A stretch of DNA of 64,000 nucleotides. Origin: Amycolatopsis sp. CA-230715 (GTDB taxonomy: Bacteria > Actinomycetota > Actinomycetes > Mycobacteriales > Pseudonocardiaceae). The stretch lies in contig NZ_CP059997.1 in assembly GCF_018736145.1 (NCBI RefSeq), positions 619,501 through 683,500 on the forward strand, written 5' to 3'. Shown in pieces: positions 24,074 to 33,367 of this stretch. The notes beneath the pieces were generated by a model that was given only the letters and a program-made list of their open reading frames with translations, did no database searches and was not told where the DNA came from. Each line of letters opens with the position of its first letter. Position 1 is the stretch's first letter. The position numbers and the translations under genes were made by a program.

Positions 24074-26965
24074 GTGCCCCGAATCCCGCTCCCCCGCACG
24101 CGCGGCGGCAAGCTGCTGACGCTCGCGCTCGTGCTCGTCGTGCTGGCCGGTGCCGGCGTGGTCTGGGTCCGCTCCGGCCGCGACGCGCCGCCGGTCGCCA
24201 CCGAGGACGCGATGGTGCCCGTCCCGGCCGCACCGGGCTCCGCCGACCGGATCCAGCTCGACACGACGCTGTACAAGCCCGGCGCGTCCCCCGCGCCGGC
24301 CGTGCTGCTCCCGCACGGCTTCGGCGGCGACAAGAACAGCGTGCGGACGCAGGCCGAAGAACTGGCCAGGCGCGGATTCGTCGTGCTGACCTATTCGGCG
24401 CGCGGATTCGGCCGCAGCACCGGGAAGATCTCGCTCAACGACCCCCGCTACGAGGTCGCCGACGCGCAGCGCCTGCTCGACCTGCTCGCCGCGCGTCCGG
24501 ACGTGATCAAGGACGGCGACGGCGATCCGCGCGTCGGTGTCACCGGCGGTTCCTACGGCGGGGCGCTGGCGTTGCTACTGGCGGGCACGGACAAGCGCGT
24601 CGACACGATCGCGCCGGTGATCACCTACAACGATCTCGCGCAGGGCCTGGTGCCGAACGCGGCAGGCCCCGGCGCGCCGACCCCGGCGGCGGGCGCGTTC
24701 GCCCCCGACGGGGTGTTCAAGAAGGCGTGGGCTGGCATCTTCTTCTCCGCCGGATCCGGTGCGGCCGGGCTGGGCGGAACCGGCGGCGGCACCGGGAACG
24801 AAGCGCCGGAACCCGGCCAGCAGACCAGTGAAAGCTCGCAGTCGGGCGCGAGCGGCGCGCAGGGCGGCGGCGCCTCGGTCCCGGTTCCCCCGCCCGCCCA
24901 GGCCGGTTCGCCGAGGCCGGGATCGGGGGACCCGTGCGGGCGGTTCACCGCGGACGCCTGCGCCGCCTACACCGAACTCGCCACCACGGGACGCATGAGC
25001 CAGCGCACCGCCGATCTGCTGCACCGGGTTTCGCCCGTTTCGGTGACGAACCGGATCACCGCGCCGACCCTGCTGGTGCAGGGCGAGAACGACACCCTGT
25101 TCGGGCTCGACCAGTCCGACGCGACCGCGCGCCAGATCACCGCGGCGGGCGGCAAGGTGAAGACCATCTGGTACCCCGGCGGCCACGACGGCGGGCAGCC
25201 CGGCCCGAAGCTGCGCGCCTCGATCGGCGACTGGCTTTCCTTCCACCTCACCGGAACGGGCGCCGATCCCGGCACCGGGTTCCGCTACGACGTGCAGGGC
25301 ACGCTGCGCGCCAACGGCGCGCCGTCCGTGCGCAGCGTGGAAGCACCGGCCTATCCGGGGCTCGCTTCCGGCACGACCGAACGCCGCGACGTGGCGTTGT
25401 CCGGGCCGCCGCAGACCGTGGTGAACCCGCCCGGCGGGAGCCCCGCCGCGGTCAGCGGGATGCCGGGCCTCAACGGCATCGCGAGCAGTTCTTCCCGGCT
25501 GGCCGGGCTTTTCGGGATCGACCAGCCCGGCCAGTCCGCGCGGTTCACCTCGGCCCCGCTCGGCGCGCAGTTGCTCGTCGCGGGCGCTTCGACGGTCCGG
25601 CTCACCGTGTCGGCGCAGCCGTCGGGCGGCACGGCTCCCGGCGAAGCCGTCCTGTTCGTGAAGCTCTACGACGTCGGCCCCGACGGTGCGCGCACGCTGC
25701 CGTCGAACACCCTCGCGCCGATCAGGGTCACCGGCCTGCCAGCCGACGGCTCGCCCCGCGAGGTGCCGGTGACGCTGCCCGCGATCGTGCGGCCCGTCGA
25801 ATCGGGCCACGCGCTGCAGCTTTCGGTCAGCACCACGGACCAGTCCTACGCCGGGTCGACGACCGCGGCCGCGTACCGGATCGGGCTCGCCGGCGCGCCC
25901 GCGGTCTCGGTGCCGGTGGTGCCGGGGCGCGCGGTCAGCACCGGCTGGCCGGTCGGGAAGGTGCTGGGGATCGCGGGCATCCTGCTCGCCGCCGTCGTGA
26001 TCGCGCTCGTCGCGGCGTTCCGGCGCCGCCGTTCGCACCGCGTCGACGAGGAACTGGCCACGGTGCCGCTGGTGATCACCGGGCTGACGAAGTCCTACCC
26101 CGGTGGCCTGACCGCGGTGAACGACCTGTCCTTCCGGGTGGAGCCGGGGCAGGTGCTCGGCCTGCTCGGGCCGAACGGCGCGGGCAAGACCACCACGCTG
26201 CGCATGCTGATGGGCCTGATCACGCCGAGCGCGGGCGAGATCAAGGTGTTCGGGCACACGATTTTCCCTGGCGCGCCGGTGCTTTCCCGTATCGGGTCCT
26301 TTGTGGAGGGTTCGGGTTTCCTGCCGCACCTGTCCGGCGAAGCCAATCTCCGGTTGTACTGGGACGCCACCGGGCGGCCGGACGAGAAGGCCCACGTGGC
26401 CGAGGCGCTGGAGATCGCGGGCCTCGGCGACGCGGTGCGCCGCAAGGTCCGCACCTACAGCCAGGGCATGCGGCAGCGGCTCGCGATCGCGCAGGCGATG
26501 CTCGGCCTGCCGGAGCTGCTCGTGCTCGACGAACCGACCAACGGGCTCGACCCGCCGCAGATCCACCAGATGCGCGAGGTGCTCCAGCGCTACGCCGCGA
26601 CGGGCCGCACGGTCGTCGTCTCGAGCCACCTGCTGGCCGAGGTCGAGCAGACCTGCACGCACGTCGTGGTCATGCACCGCGGGCGCCTGGTGGCCTCCGG
26701 CGAGGTCGGCGACATCGTCGCGGCCGGTGGCGAGGCGACGTTCCGGGTGGACCGCCCCGCCGAAGCCGCGGCCGCGCTGCGCGGGGTGGCCGGAGTGTCC
26801 GATGTGGACGTCGAAGGCGATCTCGTGCACGCCGATCTCGACGGGCTGCCGAGGGCGGACGCCGTGACGGCACTGGTGCGCGCCGGGGTTTCGGTCTCGC
26901 AGGCCGGTCCGCGGCGGCGCCTGGAAGACGCGTTCCTCCAACTGGTCGGTGAGGACACGACATGA
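24074..26965 (+). CDS. Alpha/beta hydrolase fused to ABC transporter ATPase
   Basis: 963 aa from GTG 24074. Residues 13-33 are a membrane anchor. Residues about 55-400 are an alpha/beta hydrolase of the CocE/X-Pro-peptidase type, with Ser160 in GGSYGG and a probable His in YPGGHDGGQPG. Residues about 400-625 look like the beta-jelly-roll domain of that family. A second helix (about 632-652, VLGIAGILLAAVVIALVAAF) leads into a full ABC ATPase: Walker A GPNGAGKT (about 699), signature YSQGMRQRLA (795), Walker B LLVLDEPTNG (815). The hydrolase must face outside and the ATPase inside. It is coupled to the permease gene via a 13-codon frame. Confidence 0.88.
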   Translation: MPRIPLPRTRGGKLLTLALVLVVLAGAGVVWVRSGRDAPPVATEDAMVPVPAAPGSADRIQLDTTLYKPGASPAPAVLLPHGFGGDKNSVRTQAEELARRGFVVLTYSARGFGRSTGKISLNDPRYEVADAQRLLDLLAARPDVIKDGDGDPRVGVTGGSYGGALALLLAGTDKRVDTIAPVITYNDLAQGLVPNAAGPGAPTPAAGAFAPDGVFKKAWAGIFFSAGSGAAGLGGTGGGTGNEAPEPGQQTSESSQSGASGAQGGGASVPVPPPAQAGSPRPGSGDPCGRFTADACAAYTELATTGRMSQRTADLLHRVSPVSVTNRITAPTLLVQGENDTLFGLDQSDATARQITAAGGKVKTIWYPGGHDGGQPGPKLRASIGDWLSFHLTGTGADPGTGFRYDVQGTLRANGAPSVRSVEAPAYPGLASGTTERRDVALSGPPQTVVNPPGGSPAAVSGMPGLNGIASSSSRLAGLFGIDQPGQSARFTSAPLGAQLLVAGASTVRLTVSAQPSGGTAPGEAVLFVKLYDVGPDGARTLPSNTLAPIRVTGLPADGSPREVPVTLPAIVRPVESGHALQLSVSTTDQSYAGSTTAAAYRIGLAGAPAVSVPVVPGRAVSTGWPVGKVLGIAGILLAAVVIALVAAFRRRRSHRVDEELATVPLVITGLTKSYPGGLTAVNDLSFRVEPGQVLGLLGPNGAGKTTTLRMLMGLITPSAGEIKVFGHTIFPGAPVLSRIGSFVEGSGFLPHLSGEANLRLYWDATGRPDEKAHVAEALEIAGLGDAVRRKVRTYSQGMRQRLAIAQAMLGLPELLVLDEPTNGLDPPQIHQMREVLQRYAATGRTVVVSSHLLAEVEQTCTHVVVMHRGRLVASGEVGDIVAAGGEATFRVDRPAEAAAALRGVAGVSDVDVEGDLVHADLDGLPRADAVTALVRAGVSVSQAGPRRRLEDAFLQLVGEDTT

Positions 26966-27003
26966 GCAGCGACGACGTGCTTTTCCCAGCGGAGGAGCCA
27001 TGA
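26962..27003 (+). CDS. 13-codon coupling frame between ATPase and permease
   Basis: ATG 26962 overlaps the stop of the fusion gene (ATGA), and the frame MSSDDVLFPAEEP ends in a TGA that overlaps the permease ATG (ATGA at 27000-27003). The permease ribosome site GGAGGAG is inside it. It probably serves translational coupling rather than making a functional peptide. Confidence 0.4.
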   Translation: MSSDDVLFPAEEP

Positions 27004-27956
27004 GCAAGAAGGAACACGCCGAGAACGCGGTGCTGGACCACGGGGTGCACACCGATCCCGCAGCGCTCGACGAGCTGACCGAGGCTGCCGAGCACGAGCC
27101 GACCGAGATCGGGCCCGACGGCGCGGTCGCGGGCTACCGGGCGGGGCGCACGCTGCGGCTCGGCGTCGAACTGCGGCGCCAGCTCAAGCGGCGGCGCACG
27201 CAGCTCGTGCTCGGGTTCGTCGCGGTGCTGCCGTTCATCCTGGTGGTGGCGTTCTCGATCGGGCAGTCCAGCCCGAACCGGCGCTCGGGCGGCTTCGTCG
27301 ACCTGGCGACCGCGAGCGCGCCGAACTTCGTGGTGCTGGCGCTGTTCGTGTCGGGCACGTTCCTGCTGCCGATGATCGTCGCGCTGTTCTTCGGCGACAC
27401 CATCGCGAGCGAGTCGTCGTGGTCGAGCCTGAAGTACCTGCTGGCGATCCCGGTGCCGCGGCACCGGGTGCTGCGGCAGAAGACGATCGTGTCCGGGCTG
27501 CTCTCGGCCGCCGCGCTCGTGCTGCTGCCACTCGTCTCGCTCGGTGTCGGCGTGCTCTTCTACGGCGCGGGCGACGCGATCAGCCCCACCGGCGACGCGG
27601 TGTCCTTTCCGGACAGTCTGCTGGCGATCGCGATGGCGACGCTGTACGTCATCGTGCAGCTGGCCTGGGTCGCCGGGCTCGCGCTGCTGCTGAGCGTCTC
27701 GACCGACGCCCCGCTCGGCGCGGTCGGTGGCGCGGTGCTGGTCGCGATCCTTTCGCAGATCCTCGACCAGATCACCGCGCTGGAAGGCCTGCGCGACTAC
27801 CTCCCGACGCACTTTTCGTTCGCCTGGATCGATCTCATCGCCACCGACATCGACTGGGCGAACATGGCGAGCGGCCTGCTCTCGTCGACCATCTACGCCG
27901 CGGTGTTCCTGCTGCTGGCCGGTCGCCGGTTCGCCACGAAGGACATCACGAGCTGA
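27000..27956 (+). CDS. ABC-2-type transporter permease
   Basis: 318 aa from ATG 27000. A soluble N terminus of about 65 residues precedes six helices; the arrangement ESSWSSLKYLLAIPVPRHRVLRQKTIVSGLL is typical of ABC-2 permeases of the NatB/CcmB-like type. It surely partners the ATPase domain of the upstream fusion. Cargo is unknown. A long perfect hairpin follows. Confidence 0.9.
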   Translation: MSKKEHAENAVLDHGVHTDPAALDELTEAAEHEPTEIGPDGAVAGYRAGRTLRLGVELRRQLKRRRTQLVLGFVAVLPFILVVAFSIGQSSPNRRSGGFVDLATASAPNFVVLALFVSGTFLLPMIVALFFGDTIASESSWSSLKYLLAIPVPRHRVLRQKTIVSGLLSAAALVLLPLVSLGVGVLFYGAGDAISPTGDAVSFPDSLLAIAMATLYVIVQLAWVAGLALLLSVSTDAPLGAVGGAVLVAILSQILDQITALEGLRDYLPTHFSFAWIDLIATDIDWANMASGLLSSTIYAAVFLLLAGRRFATKDITS

Positions 27957-27979
27957 GCAGGACGGGTCGCTCCATGCCG

Positions 27980-28024
27980 TGATGGCCACCTTGACGGCAG
28001 CCAGTGCCGTCAAGGTGGCCATCA
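27980..28024. terminator. Bidirectional terminator hairpin
   Basis: A perfect 20-bp inverted repeat (core GATGGCCACCTTGACGGCA) with a 5-nt loop GCCAG lies between the convergent permease and rhodanese genes. The length and symmetry fit a bidirectional factor-independent terminator; the CCACCTT core also resembles the repeats at 14904-15108. Confidence 0.75.
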
Positions 28025-28043
28025 GGGGCTCAACTTTTCCGCG

Positions 28044-28370
28044 TCACGCGGATTCCAGCGCCAGACCGGCGCCGGACCAGTCTTCGATTCCTTCCCGGTA
28101 CTTGCGAATCGCGGTGTAGCCGAGGTTTTCCAGTTTCGAGGCCACGGCCTGGCTGTTGCCGCAGGCGGGGTTCGAGCAGTACGTCACGATCAGCGCGTCC
28201 TTGTCCGGCAGCAGTTCCGGCGCCCGCGCGGCCACATCGGCCGCGACGAGGGGCACCGCGCCGGGCAGGTGCTGCTTCGCCCAGTAGTCGCCGCCGAGTG
28301 CGTCGACCACCGTGACCGTGCCCGCGTCGATGGCCGCGCGCAGGTCTTCCCTGCTGATCAACTCCGTCAT
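28044..28370 (-). CDS. Rhodanese-domain protein
   Basis: 108 aa from ATG 28370, preferred over ATG 28379 because GGAGG sits 9 nt upstream of it. A single rhodanese fold with the active-site Cys in TYCSNPACGNSQAVA. Expected to carry persulfide sulfur in the cytoplasm. Divergent from a TetR gene, with a perfect 12-bp palindrome between, so the TetR protein probably regulates it. Confidence 0.92.
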   Translation of the reverse strand: MTELISREDLRAAIDAGTVTVVDALGGDYWAKQHLPGAVPLVAADVAARAPELLPDKDALIVTYCSNPACGNSQAVASKLENLGYTAIRKYREGIEDWSGAGLALESA

Positions 28371-28392
28371 CAGAACCATCCTCCGAGTAAGT

Positions 28393-28404
28393 GGACTATA
28401 GTCC
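28393..28404. promoter_or_regulatory. Putative TetR operator GGACTATAGTCC
   Basis: A perfect 12-bp palindrome lies in the 41-bp gap between the divergent rhodanese and TetR start codons. It overlaps where both promoters must be, so binding would block both directions. Confidence 0.65.
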
Positions 28405-28411
28405 GTATCTG

Positions 28412-29062
28412 ATGGACGACATTAACGGACCGCAGTCCGGTTATGCAAGCGATGAGATCCTGCACGTCGGCAGGAAGCCGCCGAAGGAGCGCGCCGACGC
28501 GGCGCGCAACCGCGAACGGATCGTCGAAGCGGCGGAACGGCTCTTCGCCGCGCACGGTGTCGACGCGGTGTCGATGGACCAGATCGCGGCCGAAGCCGGG
28601 GTCGGCAAGGGCACCGTGTTCCGCCGGTTCGGCGACAAGTCGGGACTGGCCGCCGAGCTGCTCGGCGCACGCGAGGCCGAGCTGCAGGAGGCCGCGATCC
28701 GCGGCGGCCCGCCGCTCGGGCCCGGCGCGCCCGCCGGGGCGCGGCTCGTCGCCTTCCTCCGCGCCTACGCGGAGTTCCTCGACGCCAACCTCGACCTCGT
28801 GCACATGTCCGAGACCGCGAGCGCGGGCGCGCGGTACCGGATCGGCGCGTACGCGTTCTGGCACCAGCACGTCGCTCTGCTGCTGCGGGAAGCGCGGCCG
28901 GGCGGCGACGCCGACCTGTTCGCGCACCTGCTGCTCGCCCCGCTCGCCGCGGAACAGCGCAAGGCGCTGGCGGGCGAGTTTTCCTTGTCCCGCCTGTCCG
29001 ACGGCGTCGCGGCGCTCGCCGCGCTCGTCGTGACCGGTGACGACCGGGCCGACGAGCTCTGA
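28412..29062 (+). CDS. TetR-family transcriptional regulator
   Basis: 216 aa from ATG 28412; an in-frame GTG at 28391 would run through the palindrome and is less likely. The TetR HTH is at about residues 22-65 (RERIVEAAERLFAAHGVDAVSMDQIAAEAGVGKGTVFRRFGDK). The ligand-binding domain has no recognisable specificity. It is divergent from the rhodanese gene. Confidence 0.92.
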   Translation: MDDINGPQSGYASDEILHVGRKPPKERADAARNRERIVEAAERLFAAHGVDAVSMDQIAAEAGVGKGTVFRRFGDKSGLAAELLGAREAELQEAAIRGGPPLGPGAPAGARLVAFLRAYAEFLDANLDLVHMSETASAGARYRIGAYAFWHQHVALLLREARPGGDADLFAHLLLAPLAAEQRKALAGEFSLSRLSDGVAALAALVVTGDDRADEL

Positions 29063-29109
29063 CGGCACTACGCTCCGGACGAAGGACCACCGCGAGAAAG
29101 CGAGGAACG

Positions 29110-29871
29110 ATGACGACCCGGCTGGAAACGCACGGCGAGGTCGCCGTGCTGCACCTGGCGCACGGCAAGGCCAACGCACTCGACACCGAACTGTGCATCG
29201 ACCTGGTCACCCGGTTCGACGAACTGCAGGCCTCCTCGTGCACCGCGGTCGTCCTCACCGGTGGCGAGGGCATCTTCTCCGCGGGGGTCGACCTGCGCCG
29301 CATCGACGACGGCGGTCCCGGCTACGTCCGCGAATTCCTGCCCGCGCTCTCCGACGCGTTCCTCGCCGTCTTCGACTTCCCGCGCCCGGTCGTCGCCGCG
29401 CTGAACGGGCACGCGATCGCCGGTGGCGCGGTGCTCGCGGCCGCCTGCGACCACCGGGTGCTCACCCGCGAGCGCGCCAGGATCGGGGTCACCGAGCTGC
29501 TCGTCGGCGTCCCGTTCCCGTTGACAGCGCTGGAAGTCCTGCGCTGCGCGTTCGGCACGAGCGCCCTGCACGGGCTCGCCTTCTTCGGCGAGACCTACGG
29601 CGGTGAGGACGCGCTCCGGCTCGGCCTCGCCGACGAACTGTCCGATCAGGACACCGTGCTGCCGCGTGCGATCGAGGTGGCCGAACGCCTCGGCTCGGTC
29701 GGGACCGACGCGTTCGGCCACACCAAGGCGCAGATCCACCGGCCGTTCATCGAGCGCATCGGCGAGCAGCGGTCGGGCGACGACGCCCGCGTCGAAAAGA
29801 TCTGGACCTCCGACGAGGCGCTCGCGTCGATCTCGGCCTACGTCGACCGCGTCCTCAAGAAGAACGGCTGA
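29110..29871 (+). CDS. Enoyl-CoA hydratase/isomerase family protein
   Basis: 253 aa. Crotonase fold: oxyanion-hole segments GIFSAGVDLRRI (about 60) and NGHAIAGGAVLAAACDHRV (about 100). At the usual catalytic Glu region it has GVTELLVGVPFP. Which substrate it uses is unclear. It stands alone between a TetR gene and a convergent SDR gene (17-bp overlap). Confidence 0.9.
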   Translation: MTTRLETHGEVAVLHLAHGKANALDTELCIDLVTRFDELQASSCTAVVLTGGEGIFSAGVDLRRIDDGGPGYVREFLPALSDAFLAVFDFPRPVVAALNGHAIAGGAVLAAACDHRVLTRERARIGVTELLVGVPFPLTALEVLRCAFGTSALHGLAFFGETYGGEDALRLGLADELSDQDTVLPRAIEVAERLGSVGTDAFGHTKAQIHRPFIERIGEQRSGDDARVEKIWTSDEALASISAYVDRVLKKNG

Positions 29872-30583
29872 CCACGACCTGCCCGAAGCGCCACGGTTCG
29901 AACGGCTGCCCGGCCTGCACCGGCCACGCTTCGCCCGTGCGCCCCGAGGCGAGCACCGCGTCGGCCGCCTCGCACACGAGCGCCGGTTCGGCCACGAGCA
30001 CGCCCGCTTCCTCCAGCCATGGCACGAAAGGTTCGAGCATCGGCGTCCTGACGAACCCAGGACACAGGGCGTTCACGGTGATCGGCGACTCCCCCAGTGT
30101 CGCCGCGCACGACCGGACGAGGCCGATCGCCGCGTGCTTCGCGGCCGCATAGAAGACATCGCCCGAGATCGCCAGCCCGGCCAGGCTCGCGGTCACCAGG
30201 ATCGCGCCGCCACCGCGCGCCCGCATACCGGGCAGGGCGGCCTGGATGCCGAACACGACCGCGTCCAGGTTCACGCCGATCCCCCGCCGGTAGCGATCGG
30301 TGTCGAAGCCGTCCCCGAAGGCCGTGCCACCGGGGACGCCCGCGTTGAGGTGCAGCACCGCGATCCCGCCCCGGTCCTCCGCCGCCCGCACCGCCGCGGC
30401 GGTACCGTCCCCTGTGGACACATCACTGTGGACGAACACGCCGCCGGTCTCGTCCGCGACGGCGGCTCCGCCCTCGTCGACGTCCGCGATCACCACGGTC
30501 GCCCCCTTCGCCGCGTGGTGGCGGGCCAGCGCGGCCCCGATCCCCCGCGCGCCACCGGTCACCAGCACCACCGGCTCAGCCAT
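29855..30583 (-). CDS. Short-chain dehydrogenase/reductase
   Basis: 242 aa. NAD(P)-binding GGARGIG near residue 10, NAG motif in LNAGVPGG, catalytic Ser in VTASLAG and YAAAK (YxxxK). Classical SDR. The Asp at the end of beta-2 (VVIADVDEG) favours NAD+. The start overlaps the stop of the upstream membrane-protein gene by 8 bp, so they are cotranscribed. Confidence 0.93.
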   Translation of the reverse strand: MAEPVVLVTGGARGIGAALARHHAAKGATVVIADVDEGGAAVADETGGVFVHSDVSTGDGTAAAVRAAEDRGGIAVLHLNAGVPGGTAFGDGFDTDRYRRGIGVNLDAVVFGIQAALPGMRARGGGAILVTASLAGLAISGDVFYAAAKHAAIGLVRSCAATLGESPITVNALCPGFVRTPMLEPFVPWLEEAGVLVAEPALVCEAADAVLASGRTGEAWPVQAGQPFEPWRFGQVVVSRSS

Positions 30584-31235
30584 CGTTTTCCTTGCCGTTG
30601 AGGGTGATCCCGGCGCGCCGGGCCATTCGCTTGCCCGCGAAGTGCACCGCCACCAGCAAGACGATCAGAAGCACCGTGCTCAGCACCGGCACCACGTCCA
30701 GCGGCAGCGTGTAGGCCATCACCACGCGCGCGATCGCGTCGGCCACGAACGCGATGCCCCACGCCCCGGTCATCCACCGGAGCGCACGGCGGAACGGCGC
30801 GCTGGTCCGCCACTGCTCCCACCAGTGCTCGCACTGCGACGCGGGCAGGATGCGGTAGAGCGCGGAGAGCAGGAAAGGCTCGCCCGCGCCGAGCAGGGTG
30901 CTGAGGATCCACAGGCCGAAGATGCCGGTTCCCCAGCTTTCCCGTGCCATCAGCAGCCGCGGGCTGCCGGTGAACACCGAGACCACTGTGCCGAACACCA
31001 TCATCACGAGCACGGCCCCGCCGATCCGGTCGATCGTGCGGGTCTTCGCGAACGTGCGGACCGTGCGCCAGAGCGGGAGGATCCCGCCCGCGAGCAACGC
31101 CCACCAGATGCTCACGTCCAGTGCGCGCAGCGCGTAGTAGAGCCCGATCGGCACGATCACGTCGCTCGCCCAGTTCGCGCCGAGTTTCCGCCACGCTTCC
31201 CGTTTTTCCTGTTTCGTCGCCGCCGGTGCGGTCAT
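30576..31235 (-). CDS. VC0807-type membrane protein
   Basis: 219 aa from ATG 31235. Six predicted helices; the pattern LGANWASDVIVPIGLYYALRAL at the N terminus and the tail with FAGKRMARRAGI fit the VC0807 family of unknown function. It is the first gene of a two-gene unit with the SDR. Confidence 0.75.
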   Translation of the reverse strand: MTAPAATKQEKREAWRKLGANWASDVIVPIGLYYALRALDVSIWWALLAGGILPLWRTVRTFAKTRTIDRIGGAVLVMMVFGTVVSVFTGSPRLLMARESWGTGIFGLWILSTLLGAGEPFLLSALYRILPASQCEHWWEQWRTSAPFRRALRWMTGAWGIAFVADAIARVVMAYTLPLDVVPVLSTVLLIVLLVAVHFAGKRMARRAGITLNGKENDG

Positions 31236-31391
31236 CACGGTTCCCTCCGTCGTTCGTCGATCTCGAACCTAGGAACCGGCCGCGGCGCGCGGGATCCACT
31301 TGGGAACCCGGCCGGGGTGTACGAAAGTGCACCCCCGCGAAGTGCCCGGATCCAGTGCGGCACCGGGTGCGCCTCGGGCACACTCAGGCGG

Positions 31392-32783
31392 ATGGCGGGA
31401 ACGGCACGGCGGCTGCGCGACGGGCTGCGGCGGCAGGGGAACCGGGGGCGGCTCGGCCTGGAGCTGGCCGGGCTGTCCGTGGTGACCCTGCTGTCCGCGC
31501 TCATCACCGTGCTGGGGCTGCTGGGGTTGTTCTTCGGGCTCGTTTCGACCGCGACATCGGTGATCGAGAACAGCAGGGAACTGACCAACGGCTACCGGCG
31601 CGGCGCGAAGGTGTGGGCCGGTGTCACGATCGACGTGCCCTACCGCGCGCGGCCCGTCCGGCGCACCCCCGAACCGGAGTGGCTCCGCAACCTGCGGTTC
31701 TGGTCCTTCGGCGGGCCCGAGGTCATCGAGCAGCGCACCCGGGTGCACCACCTGCTCGGCGATCCCGCCACCTGGCGGGACCTGGTGTGGATGCTGCTCA
31801 ACCCGATCGCGGCGGCGCTGTGCGGTTTGCTGCCGTTCGCGCTCGTGATGTACGGCTACGGCTTCCTCGCCGGGCCCGCGCTGTGGGTCCTCGTCACCGG
31901 GCACCAGCCCTACGCCGCGCCCACCGGTTTCTGGGACGCCGTGCTCTGGCCGACCTCCGGGATGGGCGGCCTGGTGTGGCTGGCGATCCCGGCAGGACTC
32001 GCGCTCACCTTCGGGTGCGGCGCGGTGTCGGGGCCGCTGCTGCGCGCGCAGGTCCTGTTCGCGAAGTCGCTGCTGGGGCCCACCGGGAACACCCAGCTCG
32101 CCGAGCGCGTGCAGGAACTGACCGAGACCCGCGCGCACGCCACCGACGCGCAGGCCGCCGAACTCCGCCGCATCGAACGGGATCTGCACGACGGCGCGCA
32201 GGCGCGGCTGGTCGCCGTCGGGATGACGCTGCGCACCGTCGAACGGCTTCTCGACACGGATCCGGCCGCGGTGCGCGAACTGGTCGTCGAAGCGAGGGAG
32301 ACCTCCGCGGCCGCGTTGCAGGACCTCCGCGACCTCGTCCGGGGAGTGCACCCGCCGGTGCTCGTCGAACGCGGGCTCGTCGACGCCGTGCGCGCGGTCG
32401 CGCTCGACACGCCCGCCGAGGTCACCGTCGAAGCGGATCTTCCTGGCGCGCCGGAGCCACCGATCGAAGCCGCCGTGTACTTCGCGCTGTGCGAGCTGCT
32501 CGCGAACGTCGCCAAGCACGCCGACGCCGACCACGCCACGGTCGGCCTTGTCCATAATGGACACACGCTGCGCGCGTGGGTGACCGACGACGGCCACGGC
32601 GGCGCGGCCGATCGCGAAGGCGGTGGCCTGCGCGGCGTGCGGCGGCGGCTCGCTACCTTTGACGGCACCCTGACCGTGGCGAGCCCGCCGGGCGGCCCCA
32701 CGACCGTGACGCTGGAGGTTCCGTGCGTGTTGTCCTCGCCGAAGACCTCTACCTCCTCCGGACCGGGCTCGCGCGGCTGCTGA
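31392..32783 (+). CDS. Two-component sensor histidine kinase (HisKA_3 type)
   Basis: 463 aa from ATG 31392. An N-terminal 'putative sensor' membrane domain with four helices (to about residue 220) is followed by a dimerisation helix with the phospho-acceptor His in RRIERDLHDGAQARL and a HATPase domain (ANVAKHADADHATV as N box, VTDDGHGG as G1 box). It overlaps the response-regulator gene by 61 bp, so the last 20 residues are read in two frames. Confidence 0.92.
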   Translation: MAGTARRLRDGLRRQGNRGRLGLELAGLSVVTLLSALITVLGLLGLFFGLVSTATSVIENSRELTNGYRRGAKVWAGVTIDVPYRARPVRRTPEPEWLRNLRFWSFGGPEVIEQRTRVHHLLGDPATWRDLVWMLLNPIAAALCGLLPFALVMYGYGFLAGPALWVLVTGHQPYAAPTGFWDAVLWPTSGMGGLVWLAIPAGLALTFGCGAVSGPLLRAQVLFAKSLLGPTGNTQLAERVQELTETRAHATDAQAAELRRIERDLHDGAQARLVAVGMTLRTVERLLDTDPAAVRELVVEARETSAAALQDLRDLVRGVHPPVLVERGLVDAVRAVALDTPAEVTVEADLPGAPEPPIEAAVYFALCELLANVAKHADADHATVGLVHNGHTLRAWVTDDGHGGAADREGGGLRGVRRRLATFDGTLTVASPPGGPTTVTLEVPCVLSSPKTSTSSGPGSRGC

Positions 32784-33367
32784 GCGCCTACGGCTTCGAC
32801 GTGGTGGCCTCCGTGGCGACCGGCCCGGAACTGCGCGCCGCACTGGCCGAGCACGAACCGGACGTCGCCGTGGTCGACGTGCGGCTGCCCCCGACGAACA
32901 CCGACGAGGGCCTGAAGGCCGCGCTCGCCGCGCGACGGGAGCGCCCCGGTTTCCCCGTGCTCGTGCTTTCCCAGCACGTCGAACAGCTCTACGCGCGCGA
33001 ACTGCTCGCCGACGGCGAGGGCGCGGTCGGGTACCTGCTCAAGGACAGGGTGTTCAACGACGACCAGTTCATCGACGCGGTGCGCCGGGTGGCCGGCGGC
33101 GGCACCGCGATGGACCCGCAGGTGATCTCGCGCCTGCTGACCGGGAAACCGCGCCGCGGCCCGCTCGCCGAACTGACGCCGCGCGAACGCGAAGTGCTCG
33201 CACTGATGGCGGAGGGCCGGTCCAACGCCGCGATCGCCCAGCGCCTCCACCTGTCCGGCAGCGCGGTCACCAAGCACACCGCGAGCATCTTCGGCAAGCT
33301 CGGGCTGCCCCCGTCGGACGACGACAACCGCCGCGTACTGGCCGTGCTCGCCCACCTCAACGGCTGA
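32723..33367 (+). CDS. LuxR/NarL-family response regulator
   Basis: 214 aa from GTG 32723. Receiver domain with acidic pocket AEDLY and phospho-Asp in VAVVDVRLPP (about residue 54), Lys in LLKDRV, and a C-terminal LuxR HTH (LTPREREVLALMAEGRSNAAIAQRL). Partner of the overlapping kinase. Target genes are not indicated. Confidence 0.94.
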   Translation: MRVVLAEDLYLLRTGLARLLSAYGFDVVASVATGPELRAALAEHEPDVAVVDVRLPPTNTDEGLKAALAARRERPGFPVLVLSQHVEQLYARELLADGEGAVGYLLKDRVFNDDQFIDAVRRVAGGGTAMDPQVISRLLTGKPRRGPLAELTPREREVLALMAEGRSNAAIAQRLHLSGSAVTKHTASIFGKLGLPPSDDDNRRVLAVLAHLNG

